From: Actinospineispora acaciae DSM 45401
GTDB taxonomy: Bacteria; Actinomycetota; Actinomycetes; Mycobacteriales; Pseudonocardiaceae
Reading direction: 5' to 3'
Length of the DNA stretch: 64,000 nt
Assembly: GCF_000620785.1 (NCBI RefSeq)
Contig: NZ_JIAI01000006.1
Coordinates: 248,001 to 312,000, forward strand
The notes under the pieces are model-generated. The model was not told the origin of the DNA. It made no database searches and saw nothing but the letters and a program-made list of their open reading frames with translations. How positions within the stretch are numbered: the stretch's first letter is position 1; every line of letters begins with the position of its first letter. The position numbers and the translations under genes are program-made. Below, in pieces: positions 56,848 through 64,000 of the stretch.

Positions 56848-57630
56848 GTGAGTACATCCGGCCCGCCGGAGGCGGCGCGGGAACCGGTGGAGCCGCAACG
56901 GGCCGGTTCGGACGGTGTCCCGTTACCCAAGCCGCCCGCGCACCGCTGGGGGCTCGGGGCCTACCTGCTCGCCGAGGCGGTGTTCCTGGGCACGAACGTG
57001 CTGCTGGTGCTGCCGTTCTACGTCGACGGCGGAGACGGCCGCCCGCCCGCCGAGATCCTGCTGCTCAGCCTGATCCTGCCCACCATGATGGCGGCCGGGG
57101 TGGCGCTGCTGGCCACCCGGCTGCGCGGCAACGGCCCGCGCATCGACCTCGGGCTGCGCTTCGAGCGCTCCGACCTGGTCCGGGGGCTGGCGTTCGGCTG
57201 CGGCGGGCTGGCGCTGACCATCCCGGCGGCCGCGCTGTGGGCGCAGGTGGTCGGGCCGGACGCGGCGAGCTCGGCGGTCGGGGAGCTGTTCGCCGGCCAG
57301 CGGGTCGGCGTGCCGCTGGCCATCGGGGTGTTCCTGGTGGTCTGGCTGGTCGCGCCGGTGTGCGAGGAGATCGTCTACCGGGGGCTGCTGTGGGGCGCGG
57401 TGCGGCGCCACGGCGCGGACCGCTGGTGGGCGCTCGGGCTGACCACGCTGGCGTTCGCGCTGGCGCACTTCGAGTTCAGCCGGACCCCGCTGCTGCTGGT
57501 GATCTCGGTGCCGATCGCCCTGGCGCGGCTGTACACCGATCGGCTGGGCGCGAGCATCATCGCCCACCAGGTGAACAACCTGCTGCCGGCGGTGTCGCTG
57601 TGCTTCATGCTGACCGGCGTGCTGAACTGA
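56848..57630 (+). CDS. CPBP family intramembrane glutamic endopeptidase
   Basis: A 260-aa membrane protein of the CAAX-protease/bacteriocin-processing (ABI/Rce1) family. After a Pro-rich cytoplasmic start come about eight spans. Catalytic motifs are APVCEEIVYRGLLWGAVRR (EExxxR), ALAHFEFSRTP and IIAHQVNNLLP (His and Asn). The GTG at 56848 has GGAGGTGGGC upstream. Roles of such proteases in actinobacteria are mostly unknown; none of the neighbours offers an obvious substrate. It lies upstream of rpsP, which has its own promoter. Confidence 0.87.
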   Translation: MSTSGPPEAAREPVEPQRAGSDGVPLPKPPAHRWGLGAYLLAEAVFLGTNVLLVLPFYVDGGDGRPPAEILLLSLILPTMMAAGVALLATRLRGNGPRIDLGLRFERSDLVRGLAFGCGGLALTIPAAALWAQVVGPDAASSAVGELFAGQRVGVPLAIGVFLVVWLVAPVCEEIVYRGLLWGAVRRHGADRWWALGLTTLAFALAHFEFSRTPLLLVISVPIALARLYTDRLGASIIAHQVNNLLPAVSLCFMLTGVLN

Positions 57631-57665
57631 TTGCGCAGGGCATCACTGCCGCCCCGCTCGCATCT

Positions 57666-57675
57666 GGCACAATGG
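57666..57675 (+). promoter_or_regulatory. GGCACAATGG promoter-like motif before rpsP
   Basis: The -10 candidate CACAAT (57668-57673) gives a leader of about 140 nt to the rpsP GTG. The motif differs by one base from those before sepIVA and rplS. Confidence 0.45.
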
Positions 57676-57819
57676 TCGGCTGACCGCCGTGGCCGGACCC
57701 TCTCCCCGCGCCGTGGTAGATCCGAGCTGGTTTTCGCCCGTTCCCCACGCGGGTCGAGGCGGCTCGGCCGTGGCTGACCTGATACCAGTACAACGATCCG
57801 CGAGGAGCAGCAAGAACCC

Positions 57820-58332
57820 GTGGCAGTCAAGATCAAGCTGTTGAGGCTCGGCAAGGTCCGGGCGCCGTACTACCGGATCGTCGTGGCCGACGCGCGCACC
57901 CGTCGCAGCGGCCGGGCGATCGAGACGATCGGCAAGTACCACCCGAAGAGCGACCCGAGCTTCATCGAGGTCGACTCGGAGCGCGCGCAGTACTGGCTGG
58001 GAGTGGGCGCCCAGCCGACCGAGCCGGTCCAGAACATCCTGGAGATCACCGGCGACTGGCAGAAGTTCAAGGGCCTGCCCGGCGCCGAGGGCACCCTGCG
58101 TGACCCGGCCCCGCCGGTGGACAAGCTGGCCCGGTTCAACGCCGCGCTGGCCGAGGCCGGCGGCGAGGCGACCACCGAGGCCACCACGCCGAAGAAGAAG
58201 TCCGAGCCGAAGGGCTCCAAGGGCGAGGGCGGCGGCTCGAAGGGCGAGCGGAAGTCGGGCTCCAAGTCCGAGGCGAAGTCGGGGTCCTCGGCCGGCGCGG
58301 ACGAGGCCGCGCCGACCGAGGCAGGGGCGTGA
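57820..58332 (+). CDS. rpsP: 30S ribosomal protein S16, with long charged tail
   Basis: A 170-aa protein. The S16 core is residues 1-85 (MAVKIKLLRLGKVRAPYYRI, VVADARTRRSGRAIETIGKY, GAQPTEPVQNILEITGDW). A C-terminal extension of about 80 residues follows, rich in Lys, Ser, Gly and Glu (KKKSEPKGSKGEGGGSKGER), ending in acidic/Ala residues. Actinobacterial S16 proteins are usually extended, though this tail is at the longer end. GTG start with GCGAGGAGCAG upstream. First gene of rpsP-khpA-rimM. Confidence 0.95.
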   Translation: MAVKIKLLRLGKVRAPYYRIVVADARTRRSGRAIETIGKYHPKSDPSFIEVDSERAQYWLGVGAQPTEPVQNILEITGDWQKFKGLPGAEGTLRDPAPPVDKLARFNAALAEAGGEATTEATTPKKKSEPKGSKGEGGGSKGERKSGSKSEAKSGSSAGADEAAPTEAGA

Positions 58333-58363
58333 GCCCCGAGCGCAGCGAGGCAGGTGTTACAGC

Positions 58364-58414
58364 GTGAGCGAGGGAGACCTCGTGTACGAGCTGACGCGTG
58401 AGGGGGACTCGTGA
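58364..58414 (+). CDS. possible 16-codon leader peptide between rpsP and khpA
   Basis: GTG AGC GAG GGA GAC encodes MSEGDLVYELTREGDS. Its TGA overlaps the khpA GTG as GTGA, which would couple the two. It may only be a chance frame; no ribosome site beyond GTGTTACAGC is visible. Confidence 0.2.
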   Translation: MSEGDLVYELTREGDS

Positions 58415-58650
58415 GTGCGCTCGTCGACGCCCTGGAGCACCTTGTGCGCGGCATCGTCGATCACCCGGATGAGGTCCAGGTCGAGCTGGTCACCACGCGC
58501 CGGGGTCGGACGCTCGAGGTCAGGGTTCATCCGGACGACCTCGGCAAGGTCATCGGGCGCGGTGGCCGCACGGCGACCGCGCTGCGCACCGTGATCAGCG
58601 GGGTCGGCGGCCGAGGCGTCCGGGTGGACGTGGTCGACACCGACCGCTGA
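58411..58650 (+). CDS. khpA: KH-domain RNA-binding protein KhpA
   Basis: A 79-aa KH protein (MSALVDALEHLVRGIVDHPD). GxxG loop VIGRGGRTATALRTVIS. In Gram-positives KhpA pairs with KhpB and affects cell length and RNA stability; conserved between rpsP and rimM. GTG start with AGGGGGA 4 nt upstream. Confidence 0.94.
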   Translation: MSALVDALEHLVRGIVDHPDEVQVELVTTRRGRTLEVRVHPDDLGKVIGRGGRTATALRTVISGVGGRGVRVDVVDTDR

Positions 58651-58663
58651 GGCGCGCCCGGCG

Positions 58664-59179
58664 ATGGCGTCCGAGCGCCTGAACGTGGTCGTCGGCCGGG
58701 TCGGGCGGCCGCACGGGCTGACCGGCGAGGTCACCGTGCTGGTCCGCACCGACTCCCCGGAGCAGCGGTTCGCCCCGGGCACGGAGTACCGGCTCGCCGA
58801 CGGCCGGCTGCTGACCGTGCGCGCCACCCGCTGGCACCGGGGCGCGCTGCTGGTGCGGCTCGACGGCGTCACCGACCGGGACGCCGCCGAGTCGCTGCGC
58901 GGCGCCGTGCTCACGGTGCCCGCCGACGACCTGCCGCCCCTGGACGACCCCGACGAGTTCCACGACCACGAGCTCGTGGGCCTGCACGCCGTGCTCGCCG
59001 ACGGCCAGCCCGTCGGCACCGTCCGCGAGGTCGTGCACGGCCCCGCCGGCGAGCTGCTGTCCGTGGCGCGCGAGGGACGGCCGGACGCGCTGGTCCCGTT
59101 CGTCCGCGACATAGTGCCCACCGTGAACCTCACCGAAGGAAAGCTGGTCCTCACCCCTCCCGAGGGCCTGCTCGACTAG
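58664..59179 (+). CDS. rimM: ribosome maturation factor RimM
   Basis: A 171-aa 30S assembly factor. The N-terminal RimM domain has LNVVVGRVGRPHGLTGEVTV, the PRC-barrel C-terminal domain ELVGLHAVLADGQPVGTVRE, and VPFVRDIVPTVNLTEGKLVL is the usual end. ATG 13 bp after khpA. In most actinobacteria trmD follows directly; here a two-gene cassette is inserted. Confidence 0.95.
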   Translation: MASERLNVVVGRVGRPHGLTGEVTVLVRTDSPEQRFAPGTEYRLADGRLLTVRATRWHRGALLVRLDGVTDRDAAESLRGAVLTVPADDLPPLDDPDEFHDHELVGLHAVLADGQPVGTVREVVHGPAGELLSVAREGRPDALVPFVRDIVPTVNLTEGKLVLTPPEGLLD

Positions 59180-59198
59180 CCCGCGCCTCACTCCTGGC

Positions 59199-59242
59199 GT
59201 CAACCTGCCTTGACGCGCCCCAGGTCGTCAAGCTAGGTTGAC
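59199..59242 (+). promoter_or_regulatory. two GTCAA-N6-TTGAC operators over a leaderless promoter
   Basis: Site 1 at 59199-59214 and site 2 at 59227-59242, centres 28 bp apart. The -35 TTGACG (59210-59215) lies in site 1, and the -10 TAGGTT (59234-59239) lies in site 2 with an 18-nt spacer. The ATG at 59246 is 6 nt after the -10, so the mRNA is leaderless. This suits autorepression by the HTH protein it controls. Confidence 0.75.
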
Positions 59243-59245
59243 GAC

Positions 59246-59476
59246 ATGGGCGGCACGAGGCAGGACGCGACCCGGGTCGCCGAGGCGGCCTCCAGCGAGG
59301 ACCCCTCGGTCGGGCTGGCGGCGGTGGCCGCGCTGCGGCTCCTGCTGGACTCGCTGGAGGAGCTGCAGGTGACCAACGCGCGGGCGCACGGCTGGTCCTG
59401 GCAGCGGATCGCCGAGGCGCTGCGGGTCAGCAAGCAGGCGGTGCACCAGAAGTACCGCCGCCTGCCCGGCCGGTAG
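59246..59476 (+). CDS. small HTH protein, probable autoregulator
   Basis: A 76-aa protein. C-terminal helix-turn-helix: HGWSWQRIAEALRVSKQAVH then QKYRRLPGR, similar to the HTH that precedes Clp-N genes in Streptomyces and other actinomycetes. The N-terminal half (AALRLLLDSLEELQVTNARA) is a probable dimerisation helix. Likely represses its own promoter through the two operators. Start fixed by the -10 spacing. The Clp-N gene follows after 24 bp. Confidence 0.82.
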   Translation: MGGTRQDATRVAEAASSEDPSVGLAAVAALRLLLDSLEELQVTNARAHGWSWQRIAEALRVSKQAVHQKYRRLPGR

Positions 59477-59500
59477 CGGGGTCGAGGAGGGAGTCGGACG

Positions 59501-60058
59501 GTGTTCGAACGTTTCACCTACCAGGCGCGCCGCGTGGTCGTGCTGGCCCAGGAGGACGCTCGCGCCAGGGCGGCCGAGCACATCGGCCCTGAGCATCTGC
59601 TGGTCTGCCTGTGGGAGGACCCCGGCGGCCTTCCCGCCGCCGTGCTCGCCGACGTCGGCATCGAGCGCGACGCCGTCACGTCCGCGATCGCGGACGCGGG
59701 GGAGGGCCTGCCCGACCGGGACGCCCTCGCCGCCCTGGGCATCGACCTGGACGAGGTCCGCCGCCGTGCCGAGCAGAGCTTCGGCCCCGGCGCGCTGGAC
59801 CGCGCGGCCCGCCGGCTGTCCGGCCGCAGGCGCCGCTGGGGTCACATGCCGTTCGACAGGGAGACCAAGCGGGCGCTCGAGCAGGCACTGCGGGAGGCGG
59901 TCCGGCGAGGTGACCGCCACATCGGCACCGAGCACGTGCTGCTCGGGGCGCTCGCCGTGGACGGCATCGGCGCCCGGCTGCTGGCCGCCCGTGGGCGCAC
60001 ACTGGACGACGTGCGGGCGGCGCTCGCCCGGCGTGCCCGCCCCGCCGAGGGCGCCTGA
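59501..60058 (+). CDS. Clp N-terminal domain protein (ClpC/ClpB N-domain without ATPase)
   Basis: A 185-aa protein with two Clp_N repeats: MFERFTYQARRVVVLAQEDA, AAEHIGPEHLLVCLWEDPGG for the first; MPFDRETKRALEQALREAVR, GDRHIGTEHVLLGALAVDGI for the second. No AAA+ module. Clp_N domains bind adaptors or misfolded clients; stand-alone forms may act as adaptors or competitors for ClpC. An insertion between rimM and trmD. Whether it controls proteolysis is inference. Confidence 0.87.
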   Translation: MFERFTYQARRVVVLAQEDARARAAEHIGPEHLLVCLWEDPGGLPAAVLADVGIERDAVTSAIADAGEGLPDRDALAALGIDLDEVRRRAEQSFGPGALDRAARRLSGRRRRWGHMPFDRETKRALEQALREAVRRGDRHIGTEHVLLGALAVDGIGARLLAARGRTLDDVRAALARRARPAEGA

Positions 60059-60072
60059 GAGGATCGTCGACG

Positions 60073-60831
60073 ATGCGCATCGACGTCGTCACCATCTTTC
60101 CCGGTTACCTTGCCGCGCTGCGTGAGGCGCTGGTCGGCAAGGCGATCGAGGCCGGCCTGATCTCGCTGGCCGTGCACGACCTGCGGGACTGGACCCACGA
60201 CGTGCACAAGGCCGTCGACGACGCGCCCTACGGCGGCGGCCCCGGGATGGTGATGCGCCCGACCGTCTGGGGGGAGGCGCTGGACGCGGTGTGCGCGCCG
60301 AACGGCGTCAACGCACCTCGGTTGGTGGTGCCGACCCCGGCCGGTCGCCCGTTCACCCAGGCGGTGGCGCAGGAGTACGCGCGCCAGCCGTGGCTGGTGT
60401 TCGCCTGTGGCCGCTACGAGGGCATCGACCAGCGGGTGCTCGACGACGCCGCGCGTCGGATGGTGGTCGACGAGGTGTCCATCGGCGACTACGTGCTGGT
60501 CGGCGGCGAGGCCGCGGTGCTGGTGATCGTCGAGGCGGTGGCCCGGCTGCTTCCCGGCGTGCTCGGCAACCCGGAGTCCGCCACCCAGGACTCGTTCTCC
60601 GACGGGCTGCTGGAGGGGCCGGCGTTCACCCGCCCCGAGCGGTGGCGCGAGCTGACGGTCCCCCCGGTGCTGCGCAGCGGCGACCACGCCGCGATCGCCC
60701 GCTGGCGCCGTGACCAGTCGCTGGCCCGCACCGCGCGGCTGCGCCCCGAACTGCTCGACGCGCTGCCGCCCGGCGCCCTGGACGGGCGGGACCGCGAACT
60801 GTTGGAGGGCCTGCGCTCCGAGTGGGAGTGA
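60073..60831 (+). CDS. trmD: tRNA (guanine(37)-N1)-methyltransferase
   Basis: A 252-aa SPOUT methyltransferase that makes m1G37 and prevents +1 frameshifts. Motifs are MRIDVVTIFPGYLAALREAL, DDAPYGGGPGMVMRP, the knot FACGRYEGIDQRV and VDEVSIGDYVLVGGEAAVLV, and the C-terminal GPAFTRPERWRELTVPPVL. ATG 14 bp after the Clp-N gene, with AGAGGATCG upstream; it may thus depend on the HTH/Clp-N promoter or on readthrough from rpsP. Confidence 0.96.
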   Translation: MRIDVVTIFPGYLAALREALVGKAIEAGLISLAVHDLRDWTHDVHKAVDDAPYGGGPGMVMRPTVWGEALDAVCAPNGVNAPRLVVPTPAGRPFTQAVAQEYARQPWLVFACGRYEGIDQRVLDDAARRMVVDEVSIGDYVLVGGEAAVLVIVEAVARLLPGVLGNPESATQDSFSDGLLEGPAFTRPERWRELTVPPVLRSGDHAAIARWRRDQSLARTARLRPELLDALPPGALDGRDRELLEGLRSEWE

Positions 60832-60889
60832 CGTCGCTCACGTGCGGCTTTGGGCGATCGGTCCGATTTCGGGGGGCGTCGACCGGTCT

Positions 60890-60899
60890 GGCACACTGG
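60890..60899 (+). promoter_or_regulatory. GGCACACTGG promoter-like motif before rplS
   Basis: Candidate -10 CACACT (60892-60897), same 10-mer as before sepIVA. A leader of about 165 nt to the rplS ATG would result; I see no clear attenuator in it. The rest of the trmD-rplS gap holds no gene. Confidence 0.45.
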
Positions 60900-61066
60900 A
60901 CGGGTTGCTACCGCCCCGCGCACCACGCTTGGGGGCGCCGGGACCCGCCGGCGCGATCGGAGATGCGCCGGTCGGGGAGTCCGTGCGGGTGCGCTTCCGA
61001 GGGTGGCCGACGCCGGTCGGCAGGCAGCACGATTGACGAACTCTCACGCGAGGACGGACCTTCACC

Positions 61067-61426
61067 ATGAACACCCTGGACGAGCTCGACGCCGCGTCGC
61101 TGCGTTCCGACATCCCGGCATTCCGGCCCGGAGACACCCTGAAGGTCCACGTCCGCGTCATCGAGGGCTCGCGCTCCCGGGTGCAGATCTTCCAGGGCGT
61201 CGTGATCCGCCGACAGGGTGACGGCCTGCGCGAGACCTTCACCGTGCGGAAGGTCTCCTTCGGCGTCGGCGTCGAGCGGACCTTCCCGGTGCACTCGCCG
61301 AACATCGCCCAGATCGAGGTGGCGACCCGCGGTGACGTGCGGCGCGCCAAGCTTTACTACCTCCGCGAGCTCCGTGGCAAGGCCGCGAAGATCAAGGAGA
61401 AGCGCGAGACCCCGTCCGCCTCCTAG
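61067..61426 (+). CDS. rplS: 50S ribosomal protein L19
   Basis: A 119-aa large-subunit protein at the 30S-50S interface. Motifs are DIPAFRPGDTLKVHVRVIEG, SRSRVQIFQGVVIRRQGDG, GVGVERTFPVHSPNIAQIEV and RRAKLYYLRELRGKAAKIKE. Standard length. Start ATG with ACGCGAGGACGG upstream. lepB follows with its own leaderless promoter. Confidence 0.96.
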   Translation: MNTLDELDAASLRSDIPAFRPGDTLKVHVRVIEGSRSRVQIFQGVVIRRQGDGLRETFTVRKVSFGVGVERTFPVHSPNIAQIEVATRGDVRRAKLYYLRELRGKAAKIKEKRETPSAS

Positions 61427-61453
61427 GCCCTCACCGAATCGCGGCGGGTGCCG

Positions 61454-61459
61454 TAGCCT
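61454..61459 (+). promoter_or_regulatory. -10 element of the lepB leaderless promoter
   Basis: TAGCCT ends 7 nt before the GTG at 61467; no ribosome site is present. This supports the far-upstream start of the long frame. Confidence 0.5.
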
Positions 61460-61466
61460 CGACTCT

Positions 61467-64000
61467 GTGGTTGTCCCCAATGCGCCGGGCGAGTCGCGGC
61501 CGCCCACCCGTCGCGTGGGGCGGTTGGACCCATCCACCTTGGGAAACGACGGCAACGGGCCGCGCGAGTCCGGCCAGCACCGGGCGTCCGGCCAGCACGG
61601 CCGGGCGGAGCCCGCTGGGCACCCACCGGGCAGCGGTTCCGGCTCCGCGACCGGCTCCGGCGCCTGGGACGGCGCGAGCCCGTGGAACAGCTCCAGTGCC
61701 TGGAACAGCTCCGGAACTTGGAACGTCTCAGGGTCCTGGAACGGCTCGGTCACCGGGAACGGCGGCGGCCCACGGCACAGCGCCGGCGGCCCGGGCGGCC
61801 TCGGCTCCGCGCGTGATCCCGGTGTCGGGGGCGTGCCCGTGAGAGGCTCCGGCCTGGATCGGCCGGACGACTTCGGTCGCCCGAGCGGCCCTGACCGGTC
61901 GAACGGCGTCGACTGGTTGAACGTGCCTGACCGGCCGGGTGCTCCGGACTGGTTGAGCGATTCCGGACGGCCGAACTCCGTCGCCCCCTCCAACGGGGTC
62001 GGTTCGTCGGACCTGTTCGGTACCCCGGACGGGCTTGGTTCGTCGAACGGGCTCAGTTCGCCGGGCGGTTTCGGCCCGTCGGACGGCCTGAGTTCGTCGG
62101 GAGGCCTGAGTTCGTCGGGAAACTACGGCCCGTCGAACGGCCTGGATTCCGCCAACGGCCTTGGCTCGTCGAACGGCTTCGGCTCCTCCTCGTACGGATC
62201 CGCTCCGGCGAACGGCTCCGCCGCCCAGCACGGCGCGGGGGAGCGCTCTGGGCGGTACGACCCGACATCCAGCGGTGGCTGGCCGCCGAGCGACGGCTGG
62301 CTCCCCAGCGACCCGTCGGCCCCGGGCAACGGCTCGGCCCCCGGCAACGGCTCGGCCCCGGGCAACGGCTCGGACCTGTGGTTCGGCTCGGAGGCCGGAA
62401 CAGGTTCGGCGGCGGCCGGGAACGGTTCGGGTACGAACGGCCACGGCGCCGCGCCGCCCGACCGGCCCCCGGGGCAGGCGCCGCCGGATCCGTGGCGGTC
62501 CCCCTTACCGGCGTCGGACCCGCTGTTCGGCACGCAGGCGAACCGCCACGCACGGCGGGCCGCACCCGAAGGCTTCCCCGGCCCACCCCCACCCCGCCAG
62601 GCCGGCAACGGCATCTACCGCCAGCCCGACCGTCCGCCACCTCCTCCGCCAAGTCCGCCCGGCCCGCCCCCGGCCACACCCTCGGCCCCGGGCTACCCGA
62701 CCGGGTACTCACCGCCGTCCGGCTACTCGCCCCCGGCCTACCCACCGACCCCGCCGCGTCGTCCTGGCCCTCCGCCGCCGGGCGCCCCGAACGCACCCGG
62801 CGGTTCCTCGACGTCCGCCTTCCCCGGACATCGGCGGGGCGCGCTGCCCCAGCGGGGCGCCCCACCCGGCCCGGCCGGGCTCGAACCGGGCACCCCTCCG
62901 GCATCGGGCACCGGCGCGTACCGACCCGTCGACGTGCCCAGGCAGGGAAGCCAGACCGGCGCGATATGGCAGGTGCCGGAGCGTGACCGGCTTCGCCAGG
63001 CAACCCAGGCGCTCGCTCCACCGGCCGCCCCCGGCCAGCGCACGGGCCGGACGGGTGCCCTCGGCTCGCCCACCAGGCCGGCCGACCCCGTGCCACCGGC
63101 CGTTCCGGGGCAGGCCGCCGGCCCGGACGCGGGTGCCACCCCGGTCGGCTACATCCAACCGACCCGTCGCGCCGCGTCGTCACCGACCGGGACCGGCGGC
63201 GGTAGCCGGACGATCGGCCGCTCCCTCGGATCGCCGGCCGGGTCACCGGCGGACAGCCCGGAGTCCTCGGCTCCGGCCGTGTCCCCGCCGGCCCGCCCGA
63301 CCGAGGAACCGTCGCCCGCGCCGGACACCGAGGAGGGCGGCGCGAAACGGCAGCTGTTCCGCCGGGCCGGCCGGCATCACCACGAGGCGAGCACGAAGGC
63401 CTCGCGCCGACCGCCGACGGCCCTGTCGTCGAAGGGCAAGCGCCTCAAGACGGGGCGCCGACGCCGGCCGACGTTCTGGCGCGAGCTGCCGATGCTCGTC
63501 GTCGTCGCCCTGCTGTTGACCTTTCTGATCCAGACCTTCCTGGGCCGGCCGTACGAGATCCCGTCCGGGTCGATGGAGCAGACCCTGCACGGCTGCACCG
63601 GCTGCACCAACGACCGGGTACTGGTGGACAAGCTGAGCTACCGCTTCGGCGACCCGACCCCCGGCGACGTCATCGTCTTCAAGGCACCCGACAGCTGGGA
63701 GAGCAGCGAGGCATCCCAGACCACTCGCTCCGGCAACCCGCTGATCAGGGGGCTGCAGTCGCTCGGGTCGCTGATCGGCCTGACCCCGCCGGACGAGAAG
63801 GACCTCATCAAGCGGGTCATCGCGACCGGCGGCCAGACGGTGGCGTGCTGCGACGCGCAGAACCGGGTGACCGTGGACGGCAAGGCGCTCAACGAGCCCT
63901 ACGTGTACTACTACCCGCCGGGCGGCCCCCCGGTGCAGACCGAGTTCGGTCCGGTCAAGGTGCCGGAGGGCAAGCTGTGGGTGATGGGTGACAGCCGCAA
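61467..64000 (+). CDS. lepB: signal peptidase I with about 670-residue N-terminal extension (3' end outside window)
   Basis: Cleaves signal peptides of exported proteins; membrane-bound, active site outside. The frame is open from GTG 61467 to the window end (844 codons). Residues 1-668 are low complexity: WNSS/WNxS repeats, Asn-Gly-Leu/Ser repeats (SSNGL, SAPGNGS three times), then Pro/Gly-rich (PPPPPSPPGPP) and finally a basic stretch (SKGKRLKTGRRRRPTFWREL). The anchor PMLVVVALLLTFLIQTFLGR follows, then the catalytic YEIPSGSMEQTL with Ser702 and LIKRVIATGGQ with Lys782, and box E start MGDSR. Typical actinobacterial SPase I is about 250-320 aa, so the extension is exceptional. Gene order rplS-lepB is conserved. 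A later start cannot be excluded, but the frame has no stop and its composition is that of coding DNA. Confidence 0.88.
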   Translation, partial: MVVPNAPGESRPPTRRVGRLDPSTLGNDGNGPRESGQHRASGQHGRAEPAGHPPGSGSGSATGSGAWDGASPWNSSSAWNSSGTWNVSGSWNGSVTGNGGGPRHSAGGPGGLGSARDPGVGGVPVRGSGLDRPDDFGRPSGPDRSNGVDWLNVPDRPGAPDWLSDSGRPNSVAPSNGVGSSDLFGTPDGLGSSNGLSSPGGFGPSDGLSSSGGLSSSGNYGPSNGLDSANGLGSSNGFGSSSYGSAPANGSAAQHGAGERSGRYDPTSSGGWPPSDGWLPSDPSAPGNGSAPGNGSAPGNGSDLWFGSEAGTGSAAAGNGSGTNGHGAAPPDRPPGQAPPDPWRSPLPASDPLFGTQANRHARRAAPEGFPGPPPPRQAGNGIYRQPDRPPPPPPSPPGPPPATPSAPGYPTGYSPPSGYSPPAYPPTPPRRPGPPPPGAPNAPGGSSTSAFPGHRRGALPQRGAPPGPAGLEPGTPPASGTGAYRPVDVPRQGSQTGAIWQVPERDRLRQATQALAPPAAPGQRTGRTGALGSPTRPADPVPPAVPGQAAGPDAGATPVGYIQPTRRAASSPTGTGGGSRTIGRSLGSPAGSPADSPESSAPAVSPPARPTEEPSPAPDTEEGGAKRQLFRRAGRHHHEASTKASRRPPTALSSKGKRLKTGRRRRPTFWRELPMLVVVALLLTFLIQTFLGRPYEIPSGSMEQTLHGCTGCTNDRVLVDKLSYRFGDPTPGDVIVFKAPDSWESSEASQTTRSGNPLIRGLQSLGSLIGLTPPDEKDLIKRVIATGGQTVACCDAQNRVTVDGKALNEPYVYYYPPGGPPVQTEFGPVKVPEGKLWVMGDSR

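Noticed and set aside
60832..61066. Possible regulatory leader RNA before rplS
   Set aside because: A 235-nt gap with a plausible promoter, but I could not identify a conserved hairpin set or terminator/antiterminator.

Overview
The window is one contiguous piece of a very high-GC chromosome from a filamentous-type actinobacterium. Gene content, GTG/TTG starts, leaderless promoters and gene order all point to Actinomycetia. The order ung, DAK2, recG, pyc, rsmD, coaD, sepIVA, DUF177, rpmF, rnc, mutM, acyP, smc, ftsY, amt, glnK, glnD, ffh, rpsP, khpA, rimM, trmD, rplS, lepB follows the core block known from Mycobacterium tuberculosis (about Rv2977c to Rv2902c). The accessory genes and the short dispersed palindromes fit a member of the Pseudonocardiales (Amycolatopsis/Saccharothrix-like). 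That placement is inference from memory of such genomes, not a database result.

Layout. 1-4.5 kb: end of malate synthase, a GNAT enzyme, a gamma-carbonic-anhydrase-like protein, uracil-DNA glycosylase, a small regulated unknown, and rpmB on the minus strand. 4.6-10.5 kb: the DAK2/FakA-like gene and recG, which were once joined by an ATGA overlap and are now split by a roughly 2-kb lower-GC insert bounded by a perfect 21-bp direct repeat. 10.5-13.8 kb: a DUF574 methyltransferase, an FAD monooxygenase under an operator-like inverted repeat, and a membrane protein. 13.9-23.1 kb: pyc, rsmD, coaD, sepIVA, a ParA/MinD-like ATPase, DUF177, rpmF, rnc, mutM. 23.2-26.4 kb: a NarL-type two-component pair divergent from a MacB-like permease. 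26.5-35.9 kb: a complete kdpFABCDE potassium system with two predicted KdpE sites and a 27-codon membrane peptide gene ahead of kdpF. 35.8-38.8 kb: an overlapping minus-strand trio (XRE/DUF5753 regulator, DUF6879 protein, internally duplicated small protein), a small Cys-containing protein and a secreted CAP protein. 38.8-46.1 kb: acyP, smc, a DUF222/HNH gene, ftsY. 46.2-52.1 kb: a nitrogen operon behind a GlnR-like box with two amt-glnK pairs and glnD. 52.2-57.6 kb: small accessory genes, ffh, an amidohydrolase, a CPBP protease. 57.7-64 kb: rpsP, khpA, rimM, an autoregulated-looking HTH/Clp-N pair, trmD, rplS, and the start of a signal peptidase I with an exceptionally long N-terminal extension.

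How the genes work together. Translation and protein export (rpmB, rpmF, rpsP, rplS, rimM, trmD, rsmD, ftsY, ffh, lepB), DNA repair and chromosome upkeep (ung, recG, mutM, smc), and nutrient sensing (GlnR-type nitrogen control through Amt/GlnK/GlnD; KdpDE potassium control) make up the conserved backbone. Small accessory cassettes have been inserted at gene borders of this backbone.

Most notable points: Amt2 carries Glu in place of the first pore histidine, beside a canonical Amt1; the lepB product has about 670 residues before its only visible membrane anchor; the 21-bp-bounded insert has rebuilt the recG start; three intergenic palindromes show a compensated stem change; and two identical-format operators sit over the promoter of the HTH/Clp-N pair. 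No rRNA, tRNA, CRISPR array, integrase or transposase was found.
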